Origin: CAYXDO01 sp964463485 | GTDB lineage: Bacteria; Myxococcota; Kuafuiibacteriia; Kuafuiibacteriales; Kuafuiibacteriaceae | Direction of reading: 5' to 3' | DNA: 17,108 bases | Assembly (NCBI GenBank): GCA_964463485.1 | Contig: CAYXDO010000213.1 | Location: forward strand, 1-17,108 | Part shown: in pieces, positions 1 through 5,919 of the stretch | Layout of the letters: the number at the start of each line of letters is the position of its first letter | Numbering within the stretch: position 1 is the stretch's first letter | Notes under the pieces: model-generated | Told to the model about the DNA's origin: nothing | Database searches by the model: none | What the model saw: the letters and a program-made list of their open reading frames with translations, nothing else | Made by a program: the position numbers and the translations under genes

Positions 1-169
1 TGAATCGGATGTCGGACTCGGATGTCTGAATCGGATGTCTGAATCGGATGTCTGACTCGGATGTCTGACTCGGATGTCGGACTCGGATGTCTGAATCGGA
101 TGTCTGAATCGGATGTCTGAATCGGATGTCTGAATCGGATGTATGAATCGGATGTCTGAATCGGATGTC
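1..169. repeat. 13-bp tandem repeat array 1 (13 units, cut by window edge)
   Basis: Thirteen uninterrupted 13-bp units run from the first base. The main unit is TGAATCGGATGTC (units 1, 3, 4, 8-10, 12, 13; unit 11 ends in A). Variants are TGACTCGGATGTC (units 5, 6) and GGACTCGGATGTC (units 2, 7). There are no spacers, so it is a minisatellite, not a CRISPR. The array starts at base 1 and so probably extends to the left. Every TGA-starting unit supplies a TGA stop that cycles through the + frames, so the array is not coding on +. The variant units share the core of array 2 at 4891-5266. Confidence 0.97.
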
Positions 170-371
170 TGCCGGAATCGGGGACGGCGATCTCGTGCTT
201 CGGAAGGTGCGATCGAGCTCGACCGGAAGGTCGCGCGCTGGACTTGGCCAACTCGAGAAGCCATAGCGAGCGCGGAGCGCTCGCCGGCAGAATCTTCGAG
301 CCTTCGTTCTGAACCGTGTACTGACGTGCGGAGCGCTGGATTCAGAGCCCCAAGGGCGCTAGCTTCCCTGC
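170..371. other. Gene-free interval between array 1 and the first gene
   Basis: About 200 bp with no convincing gene. The only structure seen is a perfect 8-bp inverted repeat at 266-273/277-284 (GCGAGCGC / GCGCTCGC, 3-base loop). It is not followed by a T-run, so it is not a convincing terminator. A possible -10-like hexamer lies at the right edge, listed separately. Confidence 0.5.
360..365 (+). promoter_or_regulatory. TANNNT-type -10 element six bases before a GTG start (possible leaderless transcript)
   Basis: TAGCTT at 360-365 fits the TANNNT form of a -10 box and ends six bases before the GTG at 372. No good Shine-Dalgarno sequence lies at the usual distance. In several bacterial groups this spacing marks leaderless mRNAs. 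No clear -35 box was seen. Short motif, so weak evidence. Confidence 0.25.
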
Positions 372-1790
372 GTGGCCACCGAATTCGACGAGATAGAGGT
401 CGACATTGACGACATCTTCTCGATCCTGACAGGAGACGTCACCAGTCCCACGGATTCCGCGAAGCTGGCGAACAACCTCGCCGCTCTGGATGCCGGCCGC
501 GCCGAGGCCATCTCTAACGCGGAATCTGAAACGGCCATCTCCAACGCTGAATCTGAAATGACAGGCGCGCCCGATCTCGACGTGCTTCTTGCCGGGCTCA
601 TCGAAACGGCCGACTACGAAGGTGAAGCCGACCTTGCTTCGCTCGGGGCCATGATCGAAAGCACCGGCCCCGATACACCTCGCGGTCGTCGACTCTCCGC
701 CGTGATCGACTATCTCGTCGCTGAGCTCTCCGAAGAATCGAAGGTCGCAGCAGCCTCCGCGCGAAGCCTCGACGATTGGCCCGAGACAGACAGCGCCGAG
801 ATCGTGATCGACCCAGAGGTCGCCCTCGACGGGATCGAACGCGCCACCGATCGTCGAATCGTGATCACCACAGCCGGTCCGCGCACCAACCCGTTCGCCG
901 AGTCCGCGCCGCGCTCGCCGAGTCCGACGCAACCGGTTCCAACGATTCCAGGTCCGACGCGCGCTCGGTCGTTGTCCCTCGAGATCGTCATCGAAGACCC
1001 CGACACGTTCGAGGAGACGACCGAGCGCGAGATCGCCGAGCTGAATCAGAAGATCGCCGAGTGGTCCTCCCAGAGCGCTGCGGAGATCCTGTCGGCTGGC
1101 GACGCATCGGATCCCGAGCTCCGCGTTCGATTGCAGGCGCTCCGCGCGCTCTACGCGCCCAAGGACTTCGACGCGCCTCAGGTTCGCGCGAAGAAACACG
1201 AAGTGCTCGCCATCCTGCTCCGTGCGCTGACGCAGCTCTCCAATCAAAGCCTCCCCTCTGTCGAGCTCCGAGCGCAGAAGGCCGAGCTCGCGAAACTGGA
1301 GCTGAAACGAATTCAGGCGCCCAATGTGAATTTGCTTGCCCGAGCGAGAGGAACGCTGAGGGTTGCTCGTTCGCTGGTGAAAGGCTCGGACCTTCGCGGC
1401 GCGCTCGAAGCGTTGACGCGTGTAGAACAGACCGCGCCCTCTCTCCGCGGAATTGTCGAGGTCTGGCGCTCCTACGTGCGCTCGCTGCTCGAACGGAATG
1501 ATCGGATCGTCGTCGAGCTCGCGCGAAGCGCCATCCAAGCCGAGATCTCATCCCCACAATCGCTCGAACCCGTCGATCGTGCAGAAGCTTTTCTCCTGCT
1601 TGGCCGCGTCTGCCGACGCCTCGGAATGCAGACCGAATCTCTCGAGGCTTTCAAGCGCGCGTACGAGATCGATCCCTTCGATCACGAGACCAAACGCGAG
1701 GTCGAAAAGGCGCAGAGCCGTCGCCGAACTCTCTCCACGATGCGTGCGAGCATTGGAAAGCCGACTTCGAAGAAGGGCTTGAGCGGCTGA
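372..1790 (+). CDS. Hypothetical protein with C-terminal TPR-like repeat
   Basis: A 472-residue protein with no signal peptide or membrane segment visible, so probably cytoplasmic. The N-terminal ~115 residues are acidic and contain a tandem duplication of AISNAESE (about residues 46-61). A Pro/Thr/Ser-rich linker follows at about residues 170-200, then a long helical region. Near the C terminus is a good TPR-type helix pair: AEAFLLLGRVCRRLG followed by ESLEAFKRAYEIDPFD. TPRs are protein-interaction scaffolds; no enzymatic motif was found, so no function is proposed. The start is GTG 372; the next in-frame ATG (558) would drop the acidic head and most of the duplication. It is followed on the same strand, after 137 bp, by an acyltransferase gene. 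Confidence 0.75.
   Translation: MATEFDEIEVDIDDIFSILTGDVTSPTDSAKLANNLAALDAGRAEAISNAESETAISNAESEMTGAPDLDVLLAGLIETADYEGEADLASLGAMIESTGPDTPRGRRLSAVIDYLVAELSEESKVAAASARSLDDWPETDSAEIVIDPEVALDGIERATDRRIVITTAGPRTNPFAESAPRSPSPTQPVPTIPGPTRARSLSLEIVIEDPDTFEETTEREIAELNQKIAEWSSQSAAEILSAGDASDPELRVRLQALRALYAPKDFDAPQVRAKKHEVLAILLRALTQLSNQSLPSVELRAQKAELAKLELKRIQAPNVNLLARARGTLRVARSLVKGSDLRGALEALTRVEQTAPSLRGIVEVWRSYVRSLLERNDRIVVELARSAIQAEISSPQSLEPVDRAEAFLLLGRVCRRLGMQTESLEAFKRAYEIDPFDHETKREVEKAQSRRRTLSTMRASIGKPTSKKGLSG
507..560 (+). repeat. 27-bp in-frame tandem duplication inside the TPR protein gene
   Basis: 507-533 and 534-560 are adjacent 27-bp copies differing at three bases, encoding the repeated peptide AISNAESE plus Thr or Met. 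Two of the three differences are silent. The duplication keeps the reading frame, supporting the gene call over the antisense frame. Confidence 0.9.
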
Positions 1791-1890
1791 TTGGTTACGC
1801 TCCGGCATGGAGCACCGACGACGCAAGGGCGAGCGTTGCGCGGCCGCTCGATCGATCCAACCGGCGCATTTTTGGAGCGCATCGAATCGG

Positions 1891-1918
1891 TTGCGGCAAG
1901 TCCGCCGACCTGTAGACT
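1891..1918 (+). promoter_or_regulatory. Possible sigma-70-like promoter just before the acyltransferase start
   Basis: TTGCGG at 1891-1896 and TAGACT at 1913-1918 are separated by 16 bases. The -10 element ends nine bases before the ATG at 1928, so transcription from here would give an almost leaderless mRNA. This agrees with the absence of a Shine-Dalgarno sequence before that ATG. Based on two hexamers only. Confidence 0.3.
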
Positions 1919-1927
1919 CGCGGCGTC

Positions 1928-2596
1928 ATGGGCTCGGAGCTCGACGACGAAGGCTCTTCGGAGTCCCGGAGGAGATCGTTGGTGGCGCAGCACAAGCGGC
2001 GACTCTCCAACATGCCGTGGCTGTACTTTCGGCTGAAGCCCAAGCACCGCGCGTGGGCCGACCCGTGGCAGGCTCGTGTTCAGGCGCGACTCATGGCCCT
2101 CGAGACCGTCGAGATCGAGCCAGACTGTTTCGTCGCCCCGGAGGCCCGGATCTTCGCCGAGCCGGGCCGAGCGATCCGGCTCTGCCGCGGGTCCAGCATC
2201 GCCGCTTTGGCCTTCGTTCACGGTCCTGTGGTGTTGGGTCCGAGCGCCAGCATCAACGCGCGGGCGAGCCTCGACGGGGGCGCCGCAGGCATCGAGATTG
2301 GCGAAGGTACTCGCATCGCCGCGGGCGCCATGATTTATGCGTTCGACCATGGCCTCTCCCCTGACCGGTCGATCCGAGAGCAGCCCGTGACGTCGCGCGG
2401 GATTCGCATCGGAAGTGACGTCTGGGTGGGCGCGGGCGCGGGCGTCACGGACGGCGTCGTCATTGGCGACCACGCGGTCGTGGGTATGGGCGCCGTGGTC
2501 ACGCGTGACGTTCCGCCCTTTGGTATCGTGGCAGGAACCCCGGCCCGGCAGATCGGAGACCGCCGGACGTGGCGCGGCAAGCTCGACTCGCTCTGA
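1928..2596 (+). CDS. Hexapeptide-repeat (left-handed beta-helix) acyltransferase, CatB/maltose O-acetyltransferase-like
   Basis: A 222-residue cytoplasmic protein of the LbH acyltransferase superfamily, which transfers an acetyl or other acyl group from CoA to a hydroxyl or amine. Hexapeptide repeats begin at about residue 62 (EIEPDCFVAPEARIF) and continue to the C terminus. The loop with the probable catalytic His141 (YAFDHG) interrupts the helix. The typical C-terminal coil follows (IRIGSDVWVGAGAGVTDGV, then IGDHAVVGMGAVVTRDVPP and VAGTPARQIG). The ~60-residue head is basic and helical and may bind the acceptor. The acceptor cannot be read from the sequence: sugar, lipid or antibiotic are all possible. 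The last 28 bases overlap the next gene, suggesting co-transcription with the M48 lipoprotein. Confidence 0.88.
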   Translation: MGSELDDEGSSESRRRSLVAQHKRRLSNMPWLYFRLKPKHRAWADPWQARVQARLMALETVEIEPDCFVAPEARIFAEPGRAIRLCRGSSIAALAFVHGPVVLGPSASINARASLDGGAAGIEIGEGTRIAAGAMIYAFDHGLSPDRSIREQPVTSRGIRIGSDVWVGAGAGVTDGVVIGDHAVVGMGAVVTRDVPPFGIVAGTPARQIGDRRTWRGKLDSL

Positions 2597-3804
2597 GTTG
2601 CTCTGTGGTCCTGTCGGCGTGCGCAACTCGCGACTACGTCACGGGCATGTGGACCCTCAACCGCTTCGATGAGCGCGAGGAGGTCGACTTGGGGATTCGA
2701 CAAGCAGACCTACTCATCGCGAGCGCCGAGCAGCTCGGACACACCATCGACCCGGACGATGAGTACACGCGAGCGGTTCGTCGAATCGCCGGTGCGATCT
2801 TCGAGGTACCGGAGAATCGCGCGCGGATGCCGCCGTTTCCGTGGGAGGTTCACGTGATCGGGTCCGAGGGTGCCAACGCCTGGTGCTTTCCGGGAGGTCA
2901 GTTGCTGGTACTCACCGGTTTGATGCGGAGTGGGTTCGTACAGGACGAGGACGAAGCGGCGGCGATCGTCGGCCACGAGATTGCGCACGCCGCGGCTCGG
3001 CACGGCACGGAGAAAGAGACCCTCGCGCGAATCCGAGCCGCGCTCGGGCCGCTGGCGAGGTTCTTCGGTCCGCGGCTCGTGGAGCTCCTGGAGCCGGAGG
3101 ATGCCGGATCCATGGCCGACGCGCTGTCTAAGTCGGCGGGGCAGCACGATCAGGCCCAGGAGCTCGAAGCGGACTTGATAGGTCTCGAGCTGATGGCGCG
3201 CGCTGGGTACGATCCGGCGGCGGCGCCGCGGATCTGGGCGAGGTTGAGGGCCGAGCCCGCGGCCGACACTCACCCGCCGAACGCCGTTCGCATGAGGGAG
3301 CTGTTGCGCCATGTGCCGACGGCTCGGTGGCTGGCGACTCATCGCACCAGGCGTGTCCCTGACCGAGTTGCTGGCTGGCGCTGGAAGCTCGCGGAGGCGA
3401 CCTTTCCGGTGGTGAAGTCGAGGATGGAGTCGCGCGGGGTGCTCCCGGAGGGTACGCGCCTGGCCACGGCGTACGTGCGTCGCAGCGAGCTCCTCAAGAT
3501 CGAAGTCAGCAGAACCGAGACCAGCGCTCAGGGCAGGGCCGTACGAATACGATTGGTGAGCTCTGCGGGCCTTTCGGACGATAGACTGCCCGTGTCCGGC
3601 GTGCTGCTCGTGGAATCGAAATCATCGGGGCGAGTCGTCCATGCCGAACGACTCTGGCAGCTCGAGCCGATCGAACCGGAGATGTCGCGGACGATACACC
3701 TGCCGAGAATCGACGATTCGAGCCGGTTGGTGGTTCGAGCGATCGTAGGAGCGCTCTGGTTCGAGGAGGAGTATCCCGGCGCGGCCGACGGGCCGTCGCG
3801 GTGA
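2569..3804 (+). CDS. M48-family zinc metallopeptidase, probable lipoprotein
   Basis: A 411-residue protein. The zinc site is HEIAH at residues 136-140, preceded by the usual GH. The third-ligand motif ELEAD at 198-202 (Glu200 likely ligand) and the family's THPP motif (about 234-237) are also present. These define peptidase family M48 (BepA/LoiP/Oma1-like), membrane or periplasmic quality-control proteases. I chose the GTG at 2569 because only it gives a lipoprotein signal: a basic start, a short hydrophobic run, and lipobox LSAC with Cys18. The next ATG (2647) would remove it. GGAG lies at 2555-2558, ten bases before the start. The start overlaps the acyltransferase end by 28 bases. The C-terminal ~130 residues lie beyond the peptidase core and are unrecognised. 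Part of the 3' end is duplicated at 5269-5329. Confidence 0.92.
   Translation: MARQARLALSCSVVLSACATRDYVTGMWTLNRFDEREEVDLGIRQADLLIASAEQLGHTIDPDDEYTRAVRRIAGAIFEVPENRARMPPFPWEVHVIGSEGANAWCFPGGQLLVLTGLMRSGFVQDEDEAAAIVGHEIAHAAARHGTEKETLARIRAALGPLARFFGPRLVELLEPEDAGSMADALSKSAGQHDQAQELEADLIGLELMARAGYDPAAAPRIWARLRAEPAADTHPPNAVRMRELLRHVPTARWLATHRTRRVPDRVAGWRWKLAEATFPVVKSRMESRGVLPEGTRLATAYVRRSELLKIEVSRTETSAQGRAVRIRLVSSAGLSDDRLPVSGVLLVESKSSGRVVHAERLWQLEPIEPEMSRTIHLPRIDDSSRLVVRAIVGALWFEEEYPGAADGPSR
3715..3749 (+). repeat. 35-bp direct repeat, copy 1 (inside the M48 gene 3' end)
   Basis: This segment encodes a stretch with the core SSRLVVRAIVG and matches 5269-5303 at 32 of 35 positions in the same orientation. 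Two of the three differences are silent in the M48 reading frame; the third is Val to Ala. Confidence 0.9.
3773..3793 (+). repeat. 21-bp sequence repeated in inverted orientation at 5309-5329
   Basis: The reverse complement of this 21-base piece, at the very end of the M48 gene (core GGCGCGGCCGACGGG), is found exactly at 5309-5329. The match is GC-rich but has no mismatch, and in both places it lies a short distance to the right of the 35-bp repeat. Confidence 0.8.
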
Positions 3805-3892
3805 CGACGAACCAAGAGAGTGGTTCCCAAATTTTCTGAAAGCTTCGGCCAATTCAGGACTGGCAGCACCGTCCTCCTTTGCCCAGTGGTTC

Positions 3893-4804
3893 CTAGAGCC
3901 GAGAGCCGAGCTCACACCAAACGCCGATGTGATCGGATGCCCAGAGCGCCCCGCCCCCGTCCAGCGCAAAGGGCTGGTCGAAGATCGGGCGGCACGCGAT
4001 GCCGAGCGGTGCTCGCGACCGCACGAAGACGGCGTCGATTCGGCGCAACGCTCGAAACCCAGGCGCGTCGAGCGGGAGAGTCTCGTTCGTACACCCTCGC
4101 CGATCCTCGGCGGTACATGCGTATCCGGAGACGGCGGCTCCGTCGACGAACCCGCGATCCTTCAGGATCGAGAGCGCCGGTGCAGTGTCCGACAGGTTGA
4201 AGTCCCCGGCCAGCACCTCGATCCCCTCGGGTGTCGCAGCGGCGTCCGCGAAGGCCACGACGTCCTCGAGCTCTCGGCGCGCCGCGGCCTCGTCATCGGG
4301 TCCCTGGAGGTGAACGTTGAACAAGTCCACTGCGCCGAGCGAGGCGCTGACGCGAACGTGCAAGGCGGTCCGCGGCCTGAAGGCCTCGACGGCGACGACC
4401 GCGTGATTTTCGAAGCGCGACGGCTCCGCCCGCGTCAAGGTGAGTTGCCCGACTCCGCCGTCGCGTGCGTCCCGTGCTGCTGGCGATCCGAAGACATCGC
4501 CGAAGATCGAAACGTACTGGGTACCCACCGCCTCGAGGATCTCGGCTTGGACGTCCGGATATCCTGCCTCGGTGCCAAGCTGAATCTCCTGAAACGAGAT
4601 GGCATCGGGCGACGCCGCCGCGAGCGCCGACAAGACTCGCTGGAATCGCTCGCCGAAGCGGTCGAAGGGCTCGGCCTTGGGGTCCTCGTCGAAGAGCCCG
4701 TGGAGCACGTTCAGGGTCACCAGGCGAAACGGAGCGGGATCAGCTGAACAGCCGAGCGCCGTCACTCCGCAAAACGACAACAGCACGGGCGCGGACAGCC
4801 TCAC
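3893..4804 (-). CDS. Endonuclease/exonuclease/phosphatase (EEP) superfamily protein, probable lipoprotein
   Basis: A 303-residue protein with every core EEP motif in order: LNVLHG (Asn32), FQEIQLG (metal-binding Glu73), FNVHLQG (His165), AGDFNLS (Asp201, Asn203), RRIDAVF (Asp257) and ASDHIGV (Asp291-His292). The family cleaves phosphodiester bonds in nucleic acids, phospholipids (sphingomyelinases) or inositol phosphates using a divalent metal. The substrate here is not readable. The GTG at 4804 gives a compact N terminus with a hydrophobic run and Ala-Leu-Gly-Cys (Cys19), so export and lipidation are likely. An in-frame GTG at 4849 would add 15 residues. The CTAEDRRGC segment (230-238) could hold a disulfide, fitting an exported protein. 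It converges with the M48 gene across 88 bp. Its upstream side is the 13-bp array. Confidence 0.88.
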   Translation of the reverse strand: MRLSAPVLLSFCGVTALGCSADPAPFRLVTLNVLHGLFDEDPKAEPFDRFGERFQRVLSALAAASPDAISFQEIQLGTEAGYPDVQAEILEAVGTQYVSIFGDVFGSPAARDARDGGVGQLTLTRAEPSRFENHAVVAVEAFRPRTALHVRVSASLGAVDLFNVHLQGPDDEAAARRELEDVVAFADAAATPEGIEVLAGDFNLSDTAPALSILKDRGFVDGAAVSGYACTAEDRRGCTNETLPLDAPGFRALRRIDAVFVRSRAPLGIACRPIFDQPFALDGGGALWASDHIGVWCELGSRL

Positions 4805-4890
4805 GCGACGAGTGTGCCAGCCCGCTCGGAGCTCCGCCAGATAGATCACCGGCGACCGCTGACGCCGAGCGGGCGCAGGCTCGAGGTCGG

Positions 4891-4994
4891 AGGTCAGACT
4901 CGGAGGTCAGACTCGGAGGTCAGACTCGGCGGTCGTACTCGGAGGTCAGACTCGGAGGTCAGACTCGGAGGTCAGACTCGGAGGTCAGACTCGG
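4891..4994. repeat. 13-bp tandem repeat array 2, left part (8 units)
   Basis: Eight contiguous units of AGGTCAGACTCGG run directly into the block of Ns; the fourth unit (4930-4942) is the variant CGGTCGTACTCGG. Read as AGACTCGGAGGTC, the unit matches the array-1 variant TGACTCGGATGTC at 11 of 13 positions. The + strand has no stop codon in any frame, so the unit reads as a 13-residue periodic peptide (GGQTRRSDSEVRL) in all three frames. This makes false ORFs. The reverse strand meets TGA repeatedly. Confidence 0.97.
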
Positions 4995-5094
4995 NNNNNN
5001 NNNNNNNNNNNNNNNNNNNNNNNNNNNNNNNNNNNNNNNNNNNNNNNNNNNNNNNNNNNNNNNNNNNNNNNNNNNNNNNNNNNNNNNNNNNNNN
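4995..5094. other. Assembly gap (exactly 100 Ns) inside array 2
   Basis: One hundred consecutive Ns with the same 13-bp repeat on both sides. A round 100 is the conventional placeholder for a gap of unknown length, so the array may be much longer than shown and its unit number here is meaningless. Confidence 0.98.
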
Positions 5095-5266
5095 CGGAGG
5101 TCAGACTCGGAGGTCAGACTCGGAGGTCAGACTCGGAGGTCAGACTCGGTGGTCAGACTCGGTGGTCAGACTCGGAGGTCAGACTCGGAGGTCAGACTCG
5201 GAGGTCAGACTCGGAGGTGAGACTCGGAGGTCAGACTCGGAGGTCAGACTCGGAGGTCAGACTCGG
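5095..5266. repeat. 13-bp tandem repeat array 2, right part (13 units)
   Basis: After three bases of a partial unit (5095-5097), thirteen complete units occupy 5098-5266. Two adjacent units start with T instead of A (5150-5175) and one has AGGTGAG (5215-5227); the remaining ten are identical. The high identity points to recent expansion or ongoing homogenisation. The last unit abuts, two bases away, the 35-bp direct-repeat copy. Confidence 0.97.
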
Positions 5267-5268
5267 AT

Positions 5269-5303
5269 GATTCGAGTCGCTTGGTGGTTCGAGCGATCGC
5301 AGG
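5269..5303 (+). repeat. 35-bp direct repeat, copy 2 (flank of array 2)
   Basis: 32/35 identical to 3715-3749. The frame equivalent to the M48 gene still reads SSRLVVRAIAG here and stays open for a short distance. With the 21-bp inverted piece that follows, it looks like a detached and rearranged fragment of an M48-gene tail or an interspersed repeat. No intact gene is associated with it. Confidence 0.88.
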
Positions 5304-5308
5304 CGACT

Positions 5309-5329
5309 GCCCGTCGGCCGCGCCGGGAT
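5309..5329 (-). repeat. 21-bp sequence, inverted copy of the M48 gene terminus
   Basis: Exact reverse complement of 3773-3793. It lies six bases after the 35-bp direct-repeat copy; in the M48 gene the corresponding distance is 24 bases. So relative to the original this piece has been flipped and moved closer. Confidence 0.8.
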
Positions 5330-5376
5330 CCGTATGCCAGTATGCCAAGACGAACCAGGCGCCGGCGTTCGAGACG

Positions 5377-5385
5377 TGGTATGAT
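5377..5385 (+). promoter_or_regulatory. Extended -10 promoter element for the cytochrome c gene
   Basis: TGGTATGAT at 5377-5385 fits the extended -10 form (TGN plus TATGAT, one base from consensus). It stands about 40 bases before the cytochrome start. No good -35 box is visible, which extended -10 promoters can do without. AT-rich hexamers are rare in this GC-rich window, which helps the call. Confidence 0.45.
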
Positions 5386-5426
5386 TCATTTCGTGGCCGC
5401 TGAAATCCGGTCGAGCGACTAGGTGT

Positions 5427-5879
5427 GTGGGAGTGACATCGAGAGCAACCGAGGTTCGAGCGAGCGTGAGCGTCGTGTTTGCGCTGACGTTGGCGGTCGG
5501 TCTGCGGGCGACTCCCGCGCACGGAGCTCCTCTGCCCCGGGAGTTCGAGAACAACGGGGAGCTCCTTCTCGAGAACATCCCGCATGAGCTTCGGTCGTCG
5601 TCGTCCGTTTTTCGATCGCGGTGTGCACAATGCCACAGCCTCAATCGCCCGCTCGAGGCGCTCGCGACCGGGCTCGGACCGGTGTCGGGTCGTCCCTTCG
5701 AAGCCGAAGATATCAAGCAGTACGTGGTTCGCATGATGCGCAAGCGCGGCTCGAGTATCCGGCGCGCGGAGGCGATGGCGTTGGTTCGATTTCTCGTGTT
5801 CGTCCGCGAAGTCGGTCGGGAGGCTCAGTCGCGAGAGCGGCAAGATTCAGGGTCCAATGAGGAGCTGACTGCCGACTAG
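5427..5879 (+). CDS. Small exported c-type cytochrome (single CxxCH)
   Basis: A 150-residue protein. The N terminus is a Sec signal: Arg-containing start, hydrophobic run SVVFALTLAVGL, and a likely signal-peptidase site after ATPAHG. One haem-binding motif, CAQCH, occupies residues 66-70. Candidate distal axial ligands are Met103/Met104 in YVVRMMRKRG or Met117 in the C-terminal helix (AEAMALVRFL), a helix typical of class I cytochromes. It would work as a periplasmic electron carrier; its redox partner is not encoded nearby. The start is GTG 5427; an in-frame GTG at 5433 is equally plausible. It converges on the pseudokinase gene with 40 bp between stops. The hydrophilic C-terminal tail has no recognised role. 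Confidence 0.85.
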   Translation: MGVTSRATEVRASVSVVFALTLAVGLRATPAHGAPLPREFENNGELLLENIPHELRSSSSVFRSRCAQCHSLNRPLEALATGLGPVSGRPFEAEDIKQYVVRMMRKRGSSIRRAEAMALVRFLVFVREVGREAQSRERQDSGSNEELTAD

Positions 5880-5919
5880 GCGCCACCTTTGCGATCCGAA
5901 CTCGCGAGTACGTTCGCGG

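Noticed and set aside
1..169. CRISPR array
   Set aside because: Units of 13 bp are contiguous with no spacers, and no cas genes are present. The same holds for array 2.
342..1538. Long antisense open frame (398 codons) opposite the first TPR protein
   Set aside because: Produced by high GC at third codon positions. The + strand frame has TPR-like sequence and an in-frame peptide duplication with mainly silent changes.
3715..3760. tRNA T-arm-like GGTTCGAGC sequence (also at 5285)
   Set aside because: Only the short T-loop-like string is present, with no acceptor, D or anticodon arm; no tRNA or rRNA was found in the window.
3805..3892. Terminator between the convergent M48 and EEP genes
   Set aside because: Only a 9-bp direct repeat (AGTGGTTCC) was seen; no stem followed by a T-run on either strand.
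3929..4747. 272-codon + strand open frame opposite the EEP gene
   Set aside because: The reverse strand carries every EEP catalytic motif in order, so this frame is a shadow.
4465..5422. Two long overlapping + strand open frames through array 2 encoding an Arg/Ser/Asp periodic peptide
   Set aside because: They run across 100 Ns and a 13-bp repeat that has no stop in any + frame. They start inside the antisense of the EEP gene and have no start signals or recognisable domain.
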